A stretch of DNA of 64,000 nt from Legionella donaldsonii (GCF_900452385.1 NZ_UGOA01000003.1:1-64000), one strand, 5' to 3'. Shown: positions 41,363-51,143, counted from the first letter of the stretch. The notes: generated by a model from the letters alone, not told the origin. A program made the numbers and translations.

Positions 41363-41442
41363 AAGCCTACTTTTCTTAATTTTTTCTTAATAAATCAATG
41401 CTAATCTGCCCGTTAGAGAATAAAAAAAATCGTTTCTAGAAA

Positions 41443-41673
41443 ATGAGTCATTACAAAACCATTACAGAATTATTGGGCGGTAAGGGCAACAACGATATTG
41501 AGGAAACCCTCCTTATACCGATAGAGGATTTACAAGAGAAGGCAACGGCTGTGAGCGCGCATAATCCAACGCCATCTAATCAGCTGGCGAAACAAAAACT
41601 GGTGACCATGACTGAACAGTTAAAGGCCTGTCTTACTCTCAATGACCCACTGAAATTATTCATGAAGGGGTAG
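41443..41673 (+). CDS. Small hypothetical protein
   Basis: A 76-residue polar protein with no membrane segment (HYKTITELLGGKG, IPIEDLQEKATAV, LTMTEQ-type helices near the end). It is the only plus-strand frame between the divergent fis operon and convergent umuC. No good ribosome site precedes the ATG, but codon content and composition look like a real gene. Function unknown. Confidence 0.5.
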   Translation: MSHYKTITELLGGKGNNDIEETLLIPIEDLQEKATAVSAHNPTPSNQLAKQKLVTMTEQLKACLTLNDPLKLFMKG

Positions 41674-41708
41674 GGCGAGTTCTTGTGAATTAACGCGTCT
41701 TCGTCTGT

Positions 41709-42971
41709 TCAGGTACCATTTCTAATAAGGGGTAATTGAGACCACTGGGTGGTGTAGCAGGGTGAGCGCATTTCAGCACGCATCGCCCAGGGTTTACTGG
41801 TTCCTTCTGCGGCGAGTTTTATGGTATGCCGTCCAAATTTAAAGTTAATTCTATCAAAAAGTTGCATTAACTGGTCTTTTTTAATCAATGATTCATCCGA
41901 TGGCTGATGGAATAGGTCTAACTGTCGAGGATTCTTTAGTATTAACTCTTCTAAACAAACACCAACTTTTTTATAGTGATACCCTGGTTTAAAAATCTTT
42001 TTAAGACATCGTTTGGCAATGCGTGTTATTAACCTTAAATCATCGGTCGGATTAACCAGTTTAAATTGAATACTATTCGCGTATTGCGGTAAGTCTTGTC
42101 GAAATGGATTGGTTCGAACGAACACGTAAAGATATTGGACAACAAGATTTTGGCTTCGAAGTTTTTCATAGGCTCTTGCACAATGGGAGCTGATGGCTTG
42201 TGCGAGAAAGACAAAGTCGGTTTGCATGTCACCAAAACTCTTAGACGACATGATACTTTTTTTAAGACTTTCTTCTTCAAGTGCCATACAGGGAATGCCT
42301 TGTAACTCCATGGCAGTGCGCATTAGTACGACATTAAATTGTTTTTTTAAGTGATGAGGATTCATCGCTGCTAAATCATAGGCTGTATGAATTCCTTGCT
42401 GTACTAATTTTTTTTCCCATTGCCTGCCAACCCCCCAAACATCGCCAACACTTATTCTCTTCAACCATTGGCGTTGATTGCTCACATTAAAAACAGGGAT
42501 TTTTAATTCTTTTTTACACAAGTGATTCGCAATTTTTGCGAGTGTTTTGGTTTGCCCAATCCCAATAGAGGTAGGAATTCCTGTTGCTTTTAAAATTTTC
42601 TTTTGTAAGTTGGCGCAAAAAGAATCGTGCAAAGATTCTGGCATTGTTCGTAAATCAAGAAAGGCCTCATCAATGGAGTAGATTTCAACGTCATTCCATT
42701 CTTCCTCAATCACCGACATGACGCGGTTAGACAAGTCGCCATAGAGCGTGTAGTTGGAAGAAAAAGTATGGACTTTATACTGTTTGCAAATGCCTTTCAC
42801 CTCAAAGTAGGGCGCGCCCATCTTAATCCCTAGCGCCTTGGCCTCATTGGAGCGAGCTATGACGCACCCATCGTTATTCGAGAGCACAATAATTGGCTTG
42901 TCTCTCAAATCAGGTCGAAACAAGCGCTCGCAACTTGCATAAAAATTGTTACAGTCAATCAACGCATACAT
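41709..42971 (-). CDS. umuC: UmuC-like Y-family DNA polymerase (Pol V subunit)
   Basis: A 420-residue translesion polymerase. The catalytic residues are in MYALIDCNNFYASCE (D6), and YSIDEAF (D101, E102); the helix-hairpin-helix region VGDVWGVGRQWEKKL and the little-finger domain follow. The C-terminal RSPCYTTQWSQLP is typical of UmuC. It follows umuD with 3 bp between, forming the error-prone Pol V operon. Plasmid umuDC operons often compensate during DNA damage or entry. Confidence 0.95.
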   Translation of the reverse strand: MYALIDCNNFYASCERLFRPDLRDKPIIVLSNNDGCVIARSNEAKALGIKMGAPYFEVKGICKQYKVHTFSSNYTLYGDLSNRVMSVIEEEWNDVEIYSIDEAFLDLRTMPESLHDSFCANLQKKILKATGIPTSIGIGQTKTLAKIANHLCKKELKIPVFNVSNQRQWLKRISVGDVWGVGRQWEKKLVQQGIHTAYDLAAMNPHHLKKQFNVVLMRTAMELQGIPCMALEEESLKKSIMSSKSFGDMQTDFVFLAQAISSHCARAYEKLRSQNLVVQYLYVFVRTNPFRQDLPQYANSIQFKLVNPTDDLRLITRIAKRCLKKIFKPGYHYKKVGVCLEELILKNPRQLDLFHQPSDESLIKKDQLMQLFDRINFKFGRHTIKLAAEGTSKPWAMRAEMRSPCYTTQWSQLPLIRNGT

Positions 42972-42974
42972 GAT

Positions 42975-43496
42975 TTATTCAGCCTGATGAATGACATGCG
43001 TTACCACACCCCAAATGACTAAATCCTGGTCATTAGTAATATCAATAGGGGGGTATTTATCATTTTCAGGAAGGAGTTGTACTTTCCCATTCGCGCGAGA
43101 AAGCCTTTTAACGGTCAGCTCACCATCAATAGCTGCAATGACAATTTTACCATGCGTGGCGTTTAAACTTTTATCGACAATGAGCATGTCGCCAGATTGA
43201 ATCCCTGCGTGTAACATGGAATCGCCGGAGGCAATCACAAAGAATGTGGCTGCAGGGTGTTTAATCAAATGCTCATTCAAATCAAGACGCGATTCAATGT
43301 AGTCATCGGCAGGGGAGGGGAATCCTGCTCGGACTTTGCAACTGTAAAGGGGTAGGGTATAGTTTAGACCTCCTTCAAGAAAGGCTTTAATGTCATCAAC
43401 TCTAGATTGGGGTACTCGAATTGCTTTGGTAGACTCACCCCAACTGTTTGACCCTTTAGGACGACCAGCCCCCAGTCGTTTACCACCATGACTCAT
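42975..43496 (-). CDS. umuD: UmuD-like self-cleaving Pol V subunit
   Basis: A 173-residue protein from the ATG at 43494-43496; the open frame upstream to 43610 lacks family sequence. It starts SHGGKRLGAGRPKGS, seen in extended UmuD proteins. The cleavage site is A57-G58 (VRAGFPSP), the catalytic serine is S93 (ASGDSM) and the lysine K130 (ELTVKRL), so all residues needed for RecA-stimulated self-cleavage are present. Upstream (near 43512-43524) there is tactgta-type sequence that may be a regulatory half-site. Confidence 0.94.
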   Translation of the reverse strand: MSHGGKRLGAGRPKGSNSWGESTKAIRVPQSRVDDIKAFLEGGLNYTLPLYSCKVRAGFPSPADDYIESRLDLNEHLIKHPAATFFVIASGDSMLHAGIQSGDMLIVDKSLNATHGKIVIAAIDGELTVKRLSRANGKVQLLPENDKYPPIDITNDQDLVIWGVVTHVIHQAE

Positions 43497-43716
43497 AAAA
43501 TTCTCTCTATTGAATACTGTACATAATTCAAATATAGAAGCAAAAAGCAAGCTTGTAAATGCCTGATTTTTGATCACGATGCCATTTTGTATTTTAGATT
43601 TTGAAAGCAAAGGGAAAAATTTTAAAAGTCCATTTTATTAATGATTCGCTCAATGGCTGGGGGATTATTGACTATCATCATGAATATCATCAATTGCGCG
43701 TCAAAAATAAAAAAAG

Positions 43717-43739
43717 AAGCGCACCACCCAAAAGCGCTT
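43717..43739 (-). terminator. Intrinsic terminator (strong on minus strand)
   Basis: aagcgc (43717-43722) and gcgctt (43734-43739) form a 6-bp GC-rich stem with an 11-base loop. On the minus strand the stem is followed by CTTTTTTTATTTTT, a textbook intrinsic terminator; on the plus strand aacttttta gives weaker termination. It stops leftward transcription coming from above 43740 before it enters the umuD promoter. Confidence 0.65.
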
Positions 43740-43836
43740 AACTTTTTATGAGTCAGAGGAGGAATGTGTTTGTGGTATAATATTGGCCAATATTGCTGCT
43801 CTGATTTTAAAAGAATATCCGGTTAAGGGGATTGGC

Positions 43837-44142
43837 ATGGCATTATTTTCATTCACCCAATTTGTAGAGTTGGTCTTTAGCCTCGGTTTATTTTTCAATG
43901 CCGCATTGTTTATACCGCAAGCAATCGCTGTTTTTCGCAATAAGAGTGCTATGGGACTCTCGCTATTAACGTTTGGTGGGTTTAATATTATGCAGCTTTT
44001 TACCGCCATTCACGGGTATTTAGCAAAGGATTACTTGTTAATGACTGGTTTTCTATTGAGCTTTTTAACTTGCGGCGTAGTGACAGTCTTTATCTTGTAT
44101 TATGGAAATAAAAACAGGCTCTCTTCACACACCACCTGTTGA
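43837..44142 (+). CDS. PQ-loop (SemiSWEET-type) membrane protein
   Basis: A 101-residue protein from the ATG at 43837, which has a GGGG ribosome site 7 bases upstream; a longer frame from 43783 lacks one. Three membrane spans are seen, and the first two are linked by the PQ-loop (FIPQAIAVFRNKSAMGLSLL). SemiSWEET proteins of this size dimerise and move sugars or other small solutes. It precedes the cyclodipeptide synthase on the same strand by 341 bp, so it could move the product or be unrelated. Confidence 0.82.
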   Translation: MALFSFTQFVELVFSLGLFFNAALFIPQAIAVFRNKSAMGLSLLTFGGFNIMQLFTAIHGYLAKDYLLMTGFLLSFLTCGVVTVFILYYGNKNRLSSHTTC

Positions 44143-44353
44143 ATGGTCTATTAAGCGGTTATCGAATGAAAAAAAACTTGAACCCTTGATGTCTTGGGCT
44201 CTTAGAACAAAAGTGAATTCCCTTGTGAGGCGCCTGTATTTCGTTTAAAATGCAACAGAAATAGTCATAATGTAGATTAATAAGTCTATTATTTCTGGTT
44301 GTAGTACCTGAAATCAGCGTTATAGATTTCGCTTTCTAATCAAATTCCCCAAG

Positions 44354-44372
44354 CAGGTATTCCTTTTACCTG
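44354..44372 (+). terminator. Weak hairpin between PQ-loop gene and cyclodipeptide synthase
   Basis: caggta (44354-44359) and tacctg (44367-44372) pair around a 7-base loop, followed by tttagttt. It could end the PQ-loop transcript; the stem is short. The rest of the 340-bp spacer (44143-44483) holds no gene that I can support, and presumably the promoter of the next gene. Confidence 0.4.
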
Positions 44373-44483
44373 TTTAGTTTCTACAGGCTATCAAGCGTCG
44401 CTGGTTATTACATTGACGAGAGTATTGATTATAAAAAGTACTCGCGAACAGTAACTACTTGTCAATTTTCTAAGGAGATTGGG

Positions 44484-45248
44484 ATGATGAATTTAGTTGA
44501 TAATAGAATTATAAAAGCCTCATTTAGGGAAAACCCACCCGAAGAAAGAAAACTATTTCCGCAATCGACCTGCCTCATGCCTATCAGCGTTGGACAAACA
44601 ATCCATGAAGGTGCGAAGTTTGATGCGGTGATTAAACTCATCAACAGCTCATTTAAGCGGTGCACCATTCTTGTCGATGATAGCGTGCAGCGTCACACGA
44701 TGGGTATTATGAATCATGCGTCTCCAGAGGAATTATACCGCTTGGCTGTTGCAGAAGGGGATGCCTGGTTAAGACGAAATGAAGCCGCTTACAACCAATT
44801 AACTATTCCCTACGACATCATGCGATGGGATGATTGGTACAATAGTACCGATTACATTGACAGTCATTTACGTGTACAAAATGAATATAATTCAAATGAA
44901 TTATATCAAAATGCGATTAAGGCCAATATTGATGATTTTCTAACCCGCTACTTGAGCCGATTTAATCAAGAAGACGTTGATCACGAGCGCGCTTTCAGAC
45001 TGTGTCTTGATTATCTCATTGAAGAATGTGCGGTCATGTGCCTATGGACACAAAAGGATTATGATTTTGAGGTATACCCGAGTGGTCGAAATAAGGCGAT
45101 GGCGGCGACCTATGAATATTTAATCAAACAGGAATATCCAAATCGCCTAAAACCTGTGGCACTTCGGTTTAAAAAATATCCCGCCAAAGCTACCCCAGAT
45201 CTATTTGTTCATGACAGGATGGATTCGCCGCATTTAGAAACACAATAG
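44484..45248 (+). CDS. tRNA-dependent cyclodipeptide synthase, XYP subfamily
   Basis: A 254-residue enzyme of the CDPS family, which uses two aminoacyl-tRNAs to make a cyclic dipeptide. It has a class-I-synthetase-like fold with the nucleophile Ser35 in LMPISVGQTI, Tyr177 and Glu181 in DYLIEEC, and Tyr198-Pro199 in EVYPSGRN. The spacing agrees with S37, Y178, E182 and Y202 of AlbC. Gln38 stands where NYH enzymes have Asn and Pro follows the Tyr, which places it in the XYP subfamily, known from Fluoribacter and Rickettsiella. The AAGGAG ribosome site at 44473 is strong. Amino-acid choice cannot be predicted here. Its stop lies one base from that of the kinase gene. Confidence 0.82.
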   Translation: MMNLVDNRIIKASFRENPPEERKLFPQSTCLMPISVGQTIHEGAKFDAVIKLINSSFKRCTILVDDSVQRHTMGIMNHASPEELYRLAVAEGDAWLRRNEAAYNQLTIPYDIMRWDDWYNSTDYIDSHLRVQNEYNSNELYQNAIKANIDDFLTRYLSRFNQEDVDHERAFRLCLDYLIEECAVMCLWTQKDYDFEVYPSGRNKAMAATYEYLIKQEYPNRLKPVALRFKKYPAKATPDLFVHDRMDSPHLETQ

Positions 45249-45249
45249 T

Positions 45250-47724
45250 TTATTTAAGAGGAGAATCTTTTTTAATCCATTGGTTAATTTCACGAATACT
45301 TTCATCGGTTACCTGGAGCAGTTGCTGATACAACTGTTCCAGCAAGTCCCTTTGTCCGATTTTCCAATACCGTTCAAGGTACTGGCAGGCCATTTTCATC
45401 CTGACTGCTCCCACGTAGAGTAGGCCGCCTTTTATTTTATGAGCCAATTGCTGTGTTTTTTCCCAATCCAGCAAGTCATGGGCTTCTTTGAGCTTTGCGA
45501 TGTCTTGAGGCAAGGATTCGTTGAGCATAAACTGTAACATCTCACTAAGCATTTCTTCTGAACCTGACGTTTTAATACCTTCTTCAATATCGAGTATTGG
45601 AAAGTGGGATAAGGAAAAAAATTCACTTTCCGTTGCAGGTATGTCTGAAGCCCACGAGGTTTGGACTCGCTTCTCCTGTTCTTTTGCAATAAAGGAGCCT
45701 AATATCTCAATGCACCCTTTTTGTGATAAGGGTTTACTTATTACAGCATTCATTCCTGCTTCAATACATCGCTGCTTGTTTTCCTCACCTACATGCGCTG
45801 TGAGAGCAATAATTGGGGTGTTACGATTTTCAGACATTTCTTGCACACGGATATGATGAGTGACTTGATAGCCATCCATGTCAGGCAGTCCAATGTCCAT
45901 AAAAATCAGATCGTAATTATTTTGCTTCCAAAGCGTTAATGCTTCATCCCCATCAGAGGCGACATCCACCTGGCAGCCTGATTGAGTCAAAATGGCTTTG
46001 GCCACTGCTTGCGCAATGGGGTTATCCTCAACAACCAACACATGATTAGGTTCGTCAAGGACGGTTTTTGTTTGGGGTGATGTTATTGTATTCGTTGTGA
46101 TTAGCGTTTCAGAGTGAGCATGATGCGGTTCAAACTCTTCGTGAAGTCCTGTGTCATCTTCAACAAGTGCTATTTTTAATGGGATAATGCAGGTAAAAGT
46201 ACATCCTTTCTGCAATTCACTGTCAACGTAAATCTCTCCATCCAGATCATCAATAAATTGTTTAACGACGGAAAGTCCGAGTCCCGCCCCTTTGTAGATC
46301 CCTTTATAGGAAGGGGTCAACCGTTTGAAGTGCAGAAATATTTCTTGCTGCTTGTCTTTAGGAATTCCCATACCACTGTCTTCAACGATTAGTTTGATGA
46401 TGATTTCCCTGTTGTTACGGCTGGCCAGGATGACGCTGAGTTTGACAAAACCAGCATCGGTGAAATTCAGGGCATTGGCGAGTAGTTCAAGGGTGATTCG
46501 GTGGATGCGAACACTATCACCAATTAAGTAGCGAGGAATATTCTCATCAAAATCGAGGGAGAACGCCAATCGTTTTGCAGCGGCTTTCGATTTATGCAAA
46601 TCCAGTGCGTGCTGCATGATATTTTTCAAAATAAATTTTTTCTTAACTTTGGGTATCTCACCTGAGCTGACACGAATGGCCTCTAATATTTCATCCATTA
46701 AACTCAGTAATGCATGACTCGATGCGACAAGATTTTCGGCATATTCTTTAACATTTGGGTTGATAGCTTCCGCTTTAATGATATCTGAAAACCCAATGAT
46801 TCCAGTCAGTGGCGTACGAATATCATGGCGCATGTTTTCTAAAAACTCGGTTTTAGCACGGCTTGCTGCTTCAGCCTGTTCCTTGGCATGAAATAATTCT
46901 GTCTCAATTTTTTTTCTATCGCTGATATCAATTGAAATCCCAAGAATTCCCGTAATTTGTCCTTGTTTATTTCGCATAGGCGATTTATGGCTTAAAACAA
47001 TCGCGTCTTTACCATCGACCTGGGCTTTTTCTTCAATGATTTCCGTTTCTCCTGTTTCCATGATGTGTCTGTCGTTTCTTTGGAACAGTTCTGCTTTAGT
47101 GCCACCCCAAGGCAAATCAAAATCGGTTTTTCCTACAATTTCATACCCATATTGAAAACCAAGGCTTCTGGCTTGTCGGTTATTACAACCAAGATAGACA
47201 CCATTTTGGTCTTTCCAATACACATGCCCTGGCATATTGGCTACTATATTTTCCAACGTAGATTGCGTTTCTTCCTGTTTTGAGCGAAGGATTAATTCCT
47301 GCTCTTTAAGATGGGTAATATTAAGTGAGATCCCAATAATTCCAATAACATTGCCTTGTTCATCATGTAGAGGCGCTTTTCGGGTTAATACAATGACTTT
47401 TTGTCCAGAGGCCAATGTGACCGTTTCTTCAATTTCCAATGCCGTATTTAGTCTCATGACTTTAAGATCGTTGTCACGCAAAGTTTGGGCACTATCAGTC
47501 CAGGGCATATCAAAATCTGTTTTGCCGATCATCGACGACATACCAGCCATTTCAAGTACCGTGTCATTGCCTCCAAGATAATGACCCTCCCTGTCTTTCC
47601 AATAAATGCTGCCAGGCAGTGATTTAATAATACTCGAGAGGAGAGCGTCATTGGGATGGCTAAAAGAAGAAGCATCCGACGTCAAACTATGGCTTCTATT
47701 CTTTTTAAGCTTTTTTTCTGACAT
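45250..47724 (-). CDS. Hybrid sensor histidine kinase (PAS-PAS-HisKA-HATPase-REC-HPt)
   Basis: An 824-residue phosphorelay protein without membrane spans. Two PAS domains of the same type lie at about 28-140 and 158-270, each with YWKD and GKTDFD.PW motifs. HisKA follows with H300 ([13 protein letters not shown]), then an ATPase domain (N box ELLANALNF at about 413-421, G boxes DSGMGIP and [10 protein letters not shown]), a receiver with D610 ([15 protein letters not shown]) and an HPt domain with H762 (QLAHKIKGG). It contains a full relay and needs only an external response regulator, which is not in the window. Convergent with the cyclodipeptide synthase gene, one base between stops. Confidence 0.93.
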   Translation of the reverse strand: MSEKKLKKNRSHSLTSDASSFSHPNDALLSSIIKSLPGSIYWKDREGHYLGGNDTVLEMAGMSSMIGKTDFDMPWTDSAQTLRDNDLKVMRLNTALEIEETVTLASGQKVIVLTRKAPLHDEQGNVIGIIGISLNITHLKEQELILRSKQEETQSTLENIVANMPGHVYWKDQNGVYLGCNNRQARSLGFQYGYEIVGKTDFDLPWGGTKAELFQRNDRHIMETGETEIIEEKAQVDGKDAIVLSHKSPMRNKQGQITGILGISIDISDRKKIETELFHAKEQAEAASRAKTEFLENMRHDIRTPLTGIIGFSDIIKAEAINPNVKEYAENLVASSHALLSLMDEILEAIRVSSGEIPKVKKKFILKNIMQHALDLHKSKAAAKRLAFSLDFDENIPRYLIGDSVRIHRITLELLANALNFTDAGFVKLSVILASRNNREIIIKLIVEDSGMGIPKDKQQEIFLHFKRLTPSYKGIYKGAGLGLSVVKQFIDDLDGEIYVDSELQKGCTFTCIIPLKIALVEDDTGLHEEFEPHHAHSETLITTNTITSPQTKTVLDEPNHVLVVEDNPIAQAVAKAILTQSGCQVDVASDGDEALTLWKQNNYDLIFMDIGLPDMDGYQVTHHIRVQEMSENRNTPIIALTAHVGEENKQRCIEAGMNAVISKPLSQKGCIEILGSFIAKEQEKRVQTSWASDIPATESEFFSLSHFPILDIEEGIKTSGSEEMLSEMLQFMLNESLPQDIAKLKEAHDLLDWEKTQQLAHKIKGGLLYVGAVRMKMACQYLERYWKIGQRDLLEQLYQQLLQVTDESIREINQWIKKDSPLK

Positions 47725-48020
47725 GAGACGATCCTCTTTATTGTCTTATAGTTATAGGACTCATTTAGAAAAGGTACAAGATAAGGTAGAACCTTGTTAA
47801 GAAAATAAGGCATTTATAAGGCCATGTTTGCATGTAAGTTTTTTATGATTTGGCTTATCGAATAAGAAAGATTCTTTTTCATTCAGAGAAAAACATAAAT
47901 GATTGTATCCTCTCATACAACTACTTAGCTCATATATAGAACCGGTTGCCTATTTTAAGTAATATAAAACCGCTTAATCATTAGCCTGTGTGATTTTACA
48001 CGTAGAGATGGAATCAAATA

Positions 48021-48272
48021 ATGCAAATCGGAAGCGGTCATTTTTCAAAGAAGCCAAAATCATCTTTAAAGTTTATTGCAAGGGTTAAAGCGATTTTTTG
48101 GGCAGTGATAATTCAATGTGCCATTGCGGGATTAATATTTTTAGGCGGCCTTTTAGATCCTTATTTAGGACTTTTAGTCGTTGCTGCTTATTTTTTTGGA
48201 GTTGGTTTTTATTTGCTGTATCACTATTTAGCAGTTCATTTTTCTAAAACTAATCAATTGGAATCAAAATGA
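48021..48272 (+). CDS. Small two-TM protein, unknown
   Basis: An 83-residue protein with a basic start and two membrane segments (AIFWAVIIQCAIAGLIFLGG and LGLLVVAAYFFGVGFYLLYHY). It overlaps the next gene by 4 bp, so the two are coupled. No family recognised. Plausible roles include anchoring or an immunity-like function for the secreted neighbours. Confidence 0.62.
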   Translation: MQIGSGHFSKKPKSSLKFIARVKAIFWAVIIQCAIAGLIFLGGLLDPYLGLLVVAAYFFGVGFYLLYHYLAVHFSKTNQLESK

Positions 48273-48649
48273 TAAAAAGAATTATCTCTTTGGTATTATT
48301 GATCGTCATTTGTTCAGCAGAAATTCAAGCAGGCTTGGTATCTACTACTGTTCATAGTCGTGCTAATTGCCATAATAATGAATCAATAACTTGGTGGTTA
48401 GGGCATCCGTATGATTGGCGAGTTGTTAGTACGCATACAAATATTTATGGAGGAGGGCATCTTATGGACACAGGTTATGCTTATACTTGGCGGCAAGCTG
48501 CGGTTCATTGGGGTGAAGCTCCTCTTGATGATCATCGATGGGTTGTCTCTGGATACCATTATTTAAAGAGTTATGGTCACGGAAAAGTTCCATTTGATAC
48601 AACTACTGTTGGGGATTGCAGTATTTATAATGGTTGGTGGGATCATTAA
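48269..48649 (+). CDS. Small secreted protein rich in Trp, His and Tyr
   Basis: A 126-residue protein with a signal peptide (IISLVLLIVICSAEIQA) and a mature part of about 105 residues unusually rich in Trp, His, Gly and Tyr (ITWWLGHPYDWRVVSTHTN, YTWRQAAVHWGEAP, YHYLKSYGHGK) with two cysteines near its ends. Family not recognised. Translationally coupled to the small membrane protein upstream; followed after 67 bp by another secreted protein. Confidence 0.65.
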   Translation: MIKRIISLVLLIVICSAEIQAGLVSTTVHSRANCHNNESITWWLGHPYDWRVVSTHTNIYGGGHLMDTGYAYTWRQAAVHWGEAPLDDHRWVVSGYHYLKSYGHGKVPFDTTTVGDCSIYNGWWDH

Positions 48650-48716
48650 TCCATTGTTTAACTGCTACTTCTTTAGAAAAATATTTTGAATTGTACTCAT
48701 TAAATAAGGATCAAAA

Positions 48717-49541
48717 ATGAGGAAATTATTATTGATAGGTTGGTGCATCCTACTTTCTTTTAATTCAATAGCAGATAATCACAATACTCTATCGAGAGAA
48801 GAAATTGATAGACTGAATAAAGAACTCCTAGCTAGAGCAGGTATTTATGTGCCTGATTCTACAGAGATTAATATTGTCTCAGCCAAAACATTTTTATTTA
48901 AAAATAACGCTACAAATAAAGTTAATGACGATACGGCAAAAGAGATGCAAACCTATTTAGCAATGAATGCGGAACAAAAAAGGAGTGGTTATGTCAAGGA
49001 TAAGGAGCCTCGTGCAAAAGAATTGTTAGATTTAGAGAATTCGTCTTTATATCATAAGAAAAAATATAGAAACGTTCTATCTTTTAAAAGTACCCATTTA
49101 AGAGAAACAAGTGATGAATTAAAATTAGCCTACACTTTTTTGGGTGTGCCGAAAGAGGAGGTGAGTGTCAATATTGGTGTAGCTCCTTATGGTGCTTATA
49201 AAGAAGTTAAAAATGGTGATGACGCAGATGGCTGGGATGGAGCGGTTCAGTTTTTTGTTAAAAATGGCATTGGAACCTGTGCATTCACAGAGCATAATAG
49301 AAAGTTGGCTCGTACGGGCGTGGAGCTTATAAAAGAATTAGTCACTTATGAAATTCATGATAAACCTACCATAATTCTCGTCAAGGGAACCCAAGAGACA
49401 GGCTTTGTGTATAAGATAGAGTGGTACGATTCTATGTTTAATCGAGAGCTTGAATGTGCTAATCCACAGTTCAGTCAAAAATTGCGTTCGGAAGTAATAG
49501 AACTTGCCAACCGTATAGATTCTTATCAGCTGCCGAAATGA
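48717..49541 (+). CDS. Secreted hypothetical protein
   Basis: A 274-residue exported protein with a signal peptide ending near SIADN and a charged mature part of about 250 residues. A helical first half (REEIDRLNKELLARAGIYV) and a mixed second half with NIGVAPYGAYKEVKNGDDADGW. Third gene of a plus-strand cassette starting at 48021. No family recognised; a good ribosome site (AAGGA) precedes the start. Confidence 0.68.
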   Translation: MRKLLLIGWCILLSFNSIADNHNTLSREEIDRLNKELLARAGIYVPDSTEINIVSAKTFLFKNNATNKVNDDTAKEMQTYLAMNAEQKRSGYVKDKEPRAKELLDLENSSLYHKKKYRNVLSFKSTHLRETSDELKLAYTFLGVPKEEVSVNIGVAPYGAYKEVKNGDDADGWDGAVQFFVKNGIGTCAFTEHNRKLARTGVELIKELVTYEIHDKPTIILVKGTQETGFVYKIEWYDSMFNRELECANPQFSQKLRSEVIELANRIDSYQLPK

Positions 49542-49668
49542 GATGAGTGCAATTTAACAAACACTAAATGAACAGTTGGAATTTTACTATTAGTTCAAAT
49601 TTCCTTCTGTAATGAAACTAACTGTAAAGAGAAATGAAATTATTAGCCATATAGTTAGACTGCGTAAA

Positions 49669-50355
49669 CTAAGCTAACTTTCTTCTGAGTGGCTGAATGG
49701 AGTCTTTTTCTTTATAGTAGGGGCTGTTCATTAATGGAGTAACGGGGTAGCAATCTAAAGGAATATCCTCATTTTTTTCGATAATCGCTTCTAAATCGTT
49801 GGCTAGAAATGATTTAGACTCCAGCCACTCTCTTTGCTGGCTTTCCGAAAGAATCCAAGGCATTCTCTCATGTAATGAACTAACGGTTTTATTCTCGTTA
49901 GTCGTTAAAACACAGCAAGAAGGGATTGATATATCTGGTTCTGGTTTAAAATTATCCCAAATAGCAGCAACAGCCATTAATTTTGTATCATGACGGGTTA
50001 TATAGTAAGGCTGCTTAAATGTTTTTTTATCCTGCGAAGCATGTTTCCATTCAAAGAAACCACTCATAAGCATAAGGCAGCGTCGATGTTTTAGACTTTG
50101 TTGAAATGCTGGTTTTTCAGCGACTGTTTCTAGTCGTGCGTTAATTAATAGAGAGGGCTTTTTACCTTTAGTATACCAAGGAACAATACCCCAACGCATT
50201 TGGACTGCATTTAACCCCTCTTCAGTATGAATCAGGCAAACTGCACCTTCAGTTGGGGCAACGTTGTAACTTTTAAGCAATGGATCAATTGAATTGATTT
50301 TGAATTGCTCACGAATTTTTTCTATATCAGCGTCTATAGCAAAGCGACCGCACAT
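49669..50355 (-). CDS. SRAP domain protein (YedK/HMCES type)
   Basis: A 228-residue protein that shields abasic sites in single-stranded DNA by a covalent link through its N-terminal cysteine. Cys2 in MCGRFA is present, as are N72 in INARLET (with R74 and E77), E102 in GFFEWKH and H162 in LHERMPW, matching C2, N75, E105 and H160 of YedK. A plasmid copy makes sense in conjugation, where single strands enter the cell. Single gene, convergent with the secreted cassette. Confidence 0.92.
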   Translation of the reverse strand: MCGRFAIDADIEKIREQFKINSIDPLLKSYNVAPTEGAVCLIHTEEGLNAVQMRWGIVPWYTKGKKPSLLINARLETVAEKPAFQQSLKHRRCLMLMSGFFEWKHASQDKKTFKQPYYITRHDTKLMAVAAIWDNFKPEPDISIPSCCVLTTNENKTVSSLHERMPWILSESQQREWLESKSFLANDLEAIIEKNEDIPLDCYPVTPLMNSPYYKEKDSIQPLRRKLA

Positions 50356-50621
50356 ATTTTCTCCCCATTATTCTAGAGCTATAGACTGAAAAGAAAATTT
50401 TTTCCAACTGTATTTCGAATGAGGTTTCTCGAAGAGTTAGGAAATAGAGGTTATTCTTGACGAGGGTTTTAACGTGATTTGGCTCAAATTTAAATGGGTA
50501 CCCCTACCCAACTAGGGGTATTGTTAGCTAGATAAAAACAGGTTCACATTCTCTCCCTTTCATATTTGCCGTCCGTTCAGATAAATGTCCTGGAGATAAA
50601 TGGTGGTTTATTGCACAATCT

Positions 50622-51143
50622 TTAGTCCCAAGCCTTCAAGGCGAGAAGAATATTGTACTTTTCATTATTAGTTTCATTAAATTTAGTAAGATTATTTTCT
50701 AATTCCAATTCTCGCTCGAAAAATTTTTTAAATGCAAGGTGAATTTCTCTAATCCACTGCTCGCTGTCTCCTATGAGGATGAATTCGACCGATTTAGACG
50801 AGAACGGAACAGATTGATAATGGAATGTTGCATTTCTTAATCTTCTCAAGGCACTAACGCAGTCAGATCGATTTAATAAGTTATTAATTTCTGTATTATT
50901 AAATTTTGATTGCTGATACCCTTCAATTACGACATACATTAATGCATAAGTTACAGCTACTCTTTGCATACTGAATATTAGCGCTGCAGTCATCTTAGGG
51001 TTAAAAAATTTCCCCTCAAGTGAGTTAGCTATATATTCAAGATCACTTTTATTTAAATCAGATTTTAAAAGCCTATCATTTGCTTCAGCAATCAACCAGT
51101 GTTGGTGCAGCGTAATTAATTTCATATCATATGGCTTTTTCAT
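50622..51143 (-). CDS. HEPN-like helical protein, unknown
   Basis: A 173-residue all-helical protein. In its second half LRRLRNATFHYQ contains R-N-x-x-x-H, the motif of HEPN ribonucleases common in toxins and abortive-infection proteins, followed by a long C-terminal helix. No paired antitoxin-like gene is adjacent; the divergent or flanking genes are also unknown. A HEPN fold is my inference from the motif and helical pattern. Confidence 0.6.
   Translation of the reverse strand: MKKPYDMKLITLHQHWLIAEANDRLLKSDLNKSDLEYIANSLEGKFFNPKMTAALIFSMQRVAVTYALMYVVIEGYQQSKFNNTEINNLLNRSDCVSALRRLRNATFHYQSVPFSSKSVEFILIGDSEQWIREIHLAFKKFFERELELENNLTKFNETNNEKYNILLALKAWD

Noticed and set aside
43512-43530. Possible LexA/SOS box upstream of umuD (tactgtac)
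   Set aside because: Only a half-site is visible, the second half does not match, and Legionella is known to lack a LexA-type SOS system.
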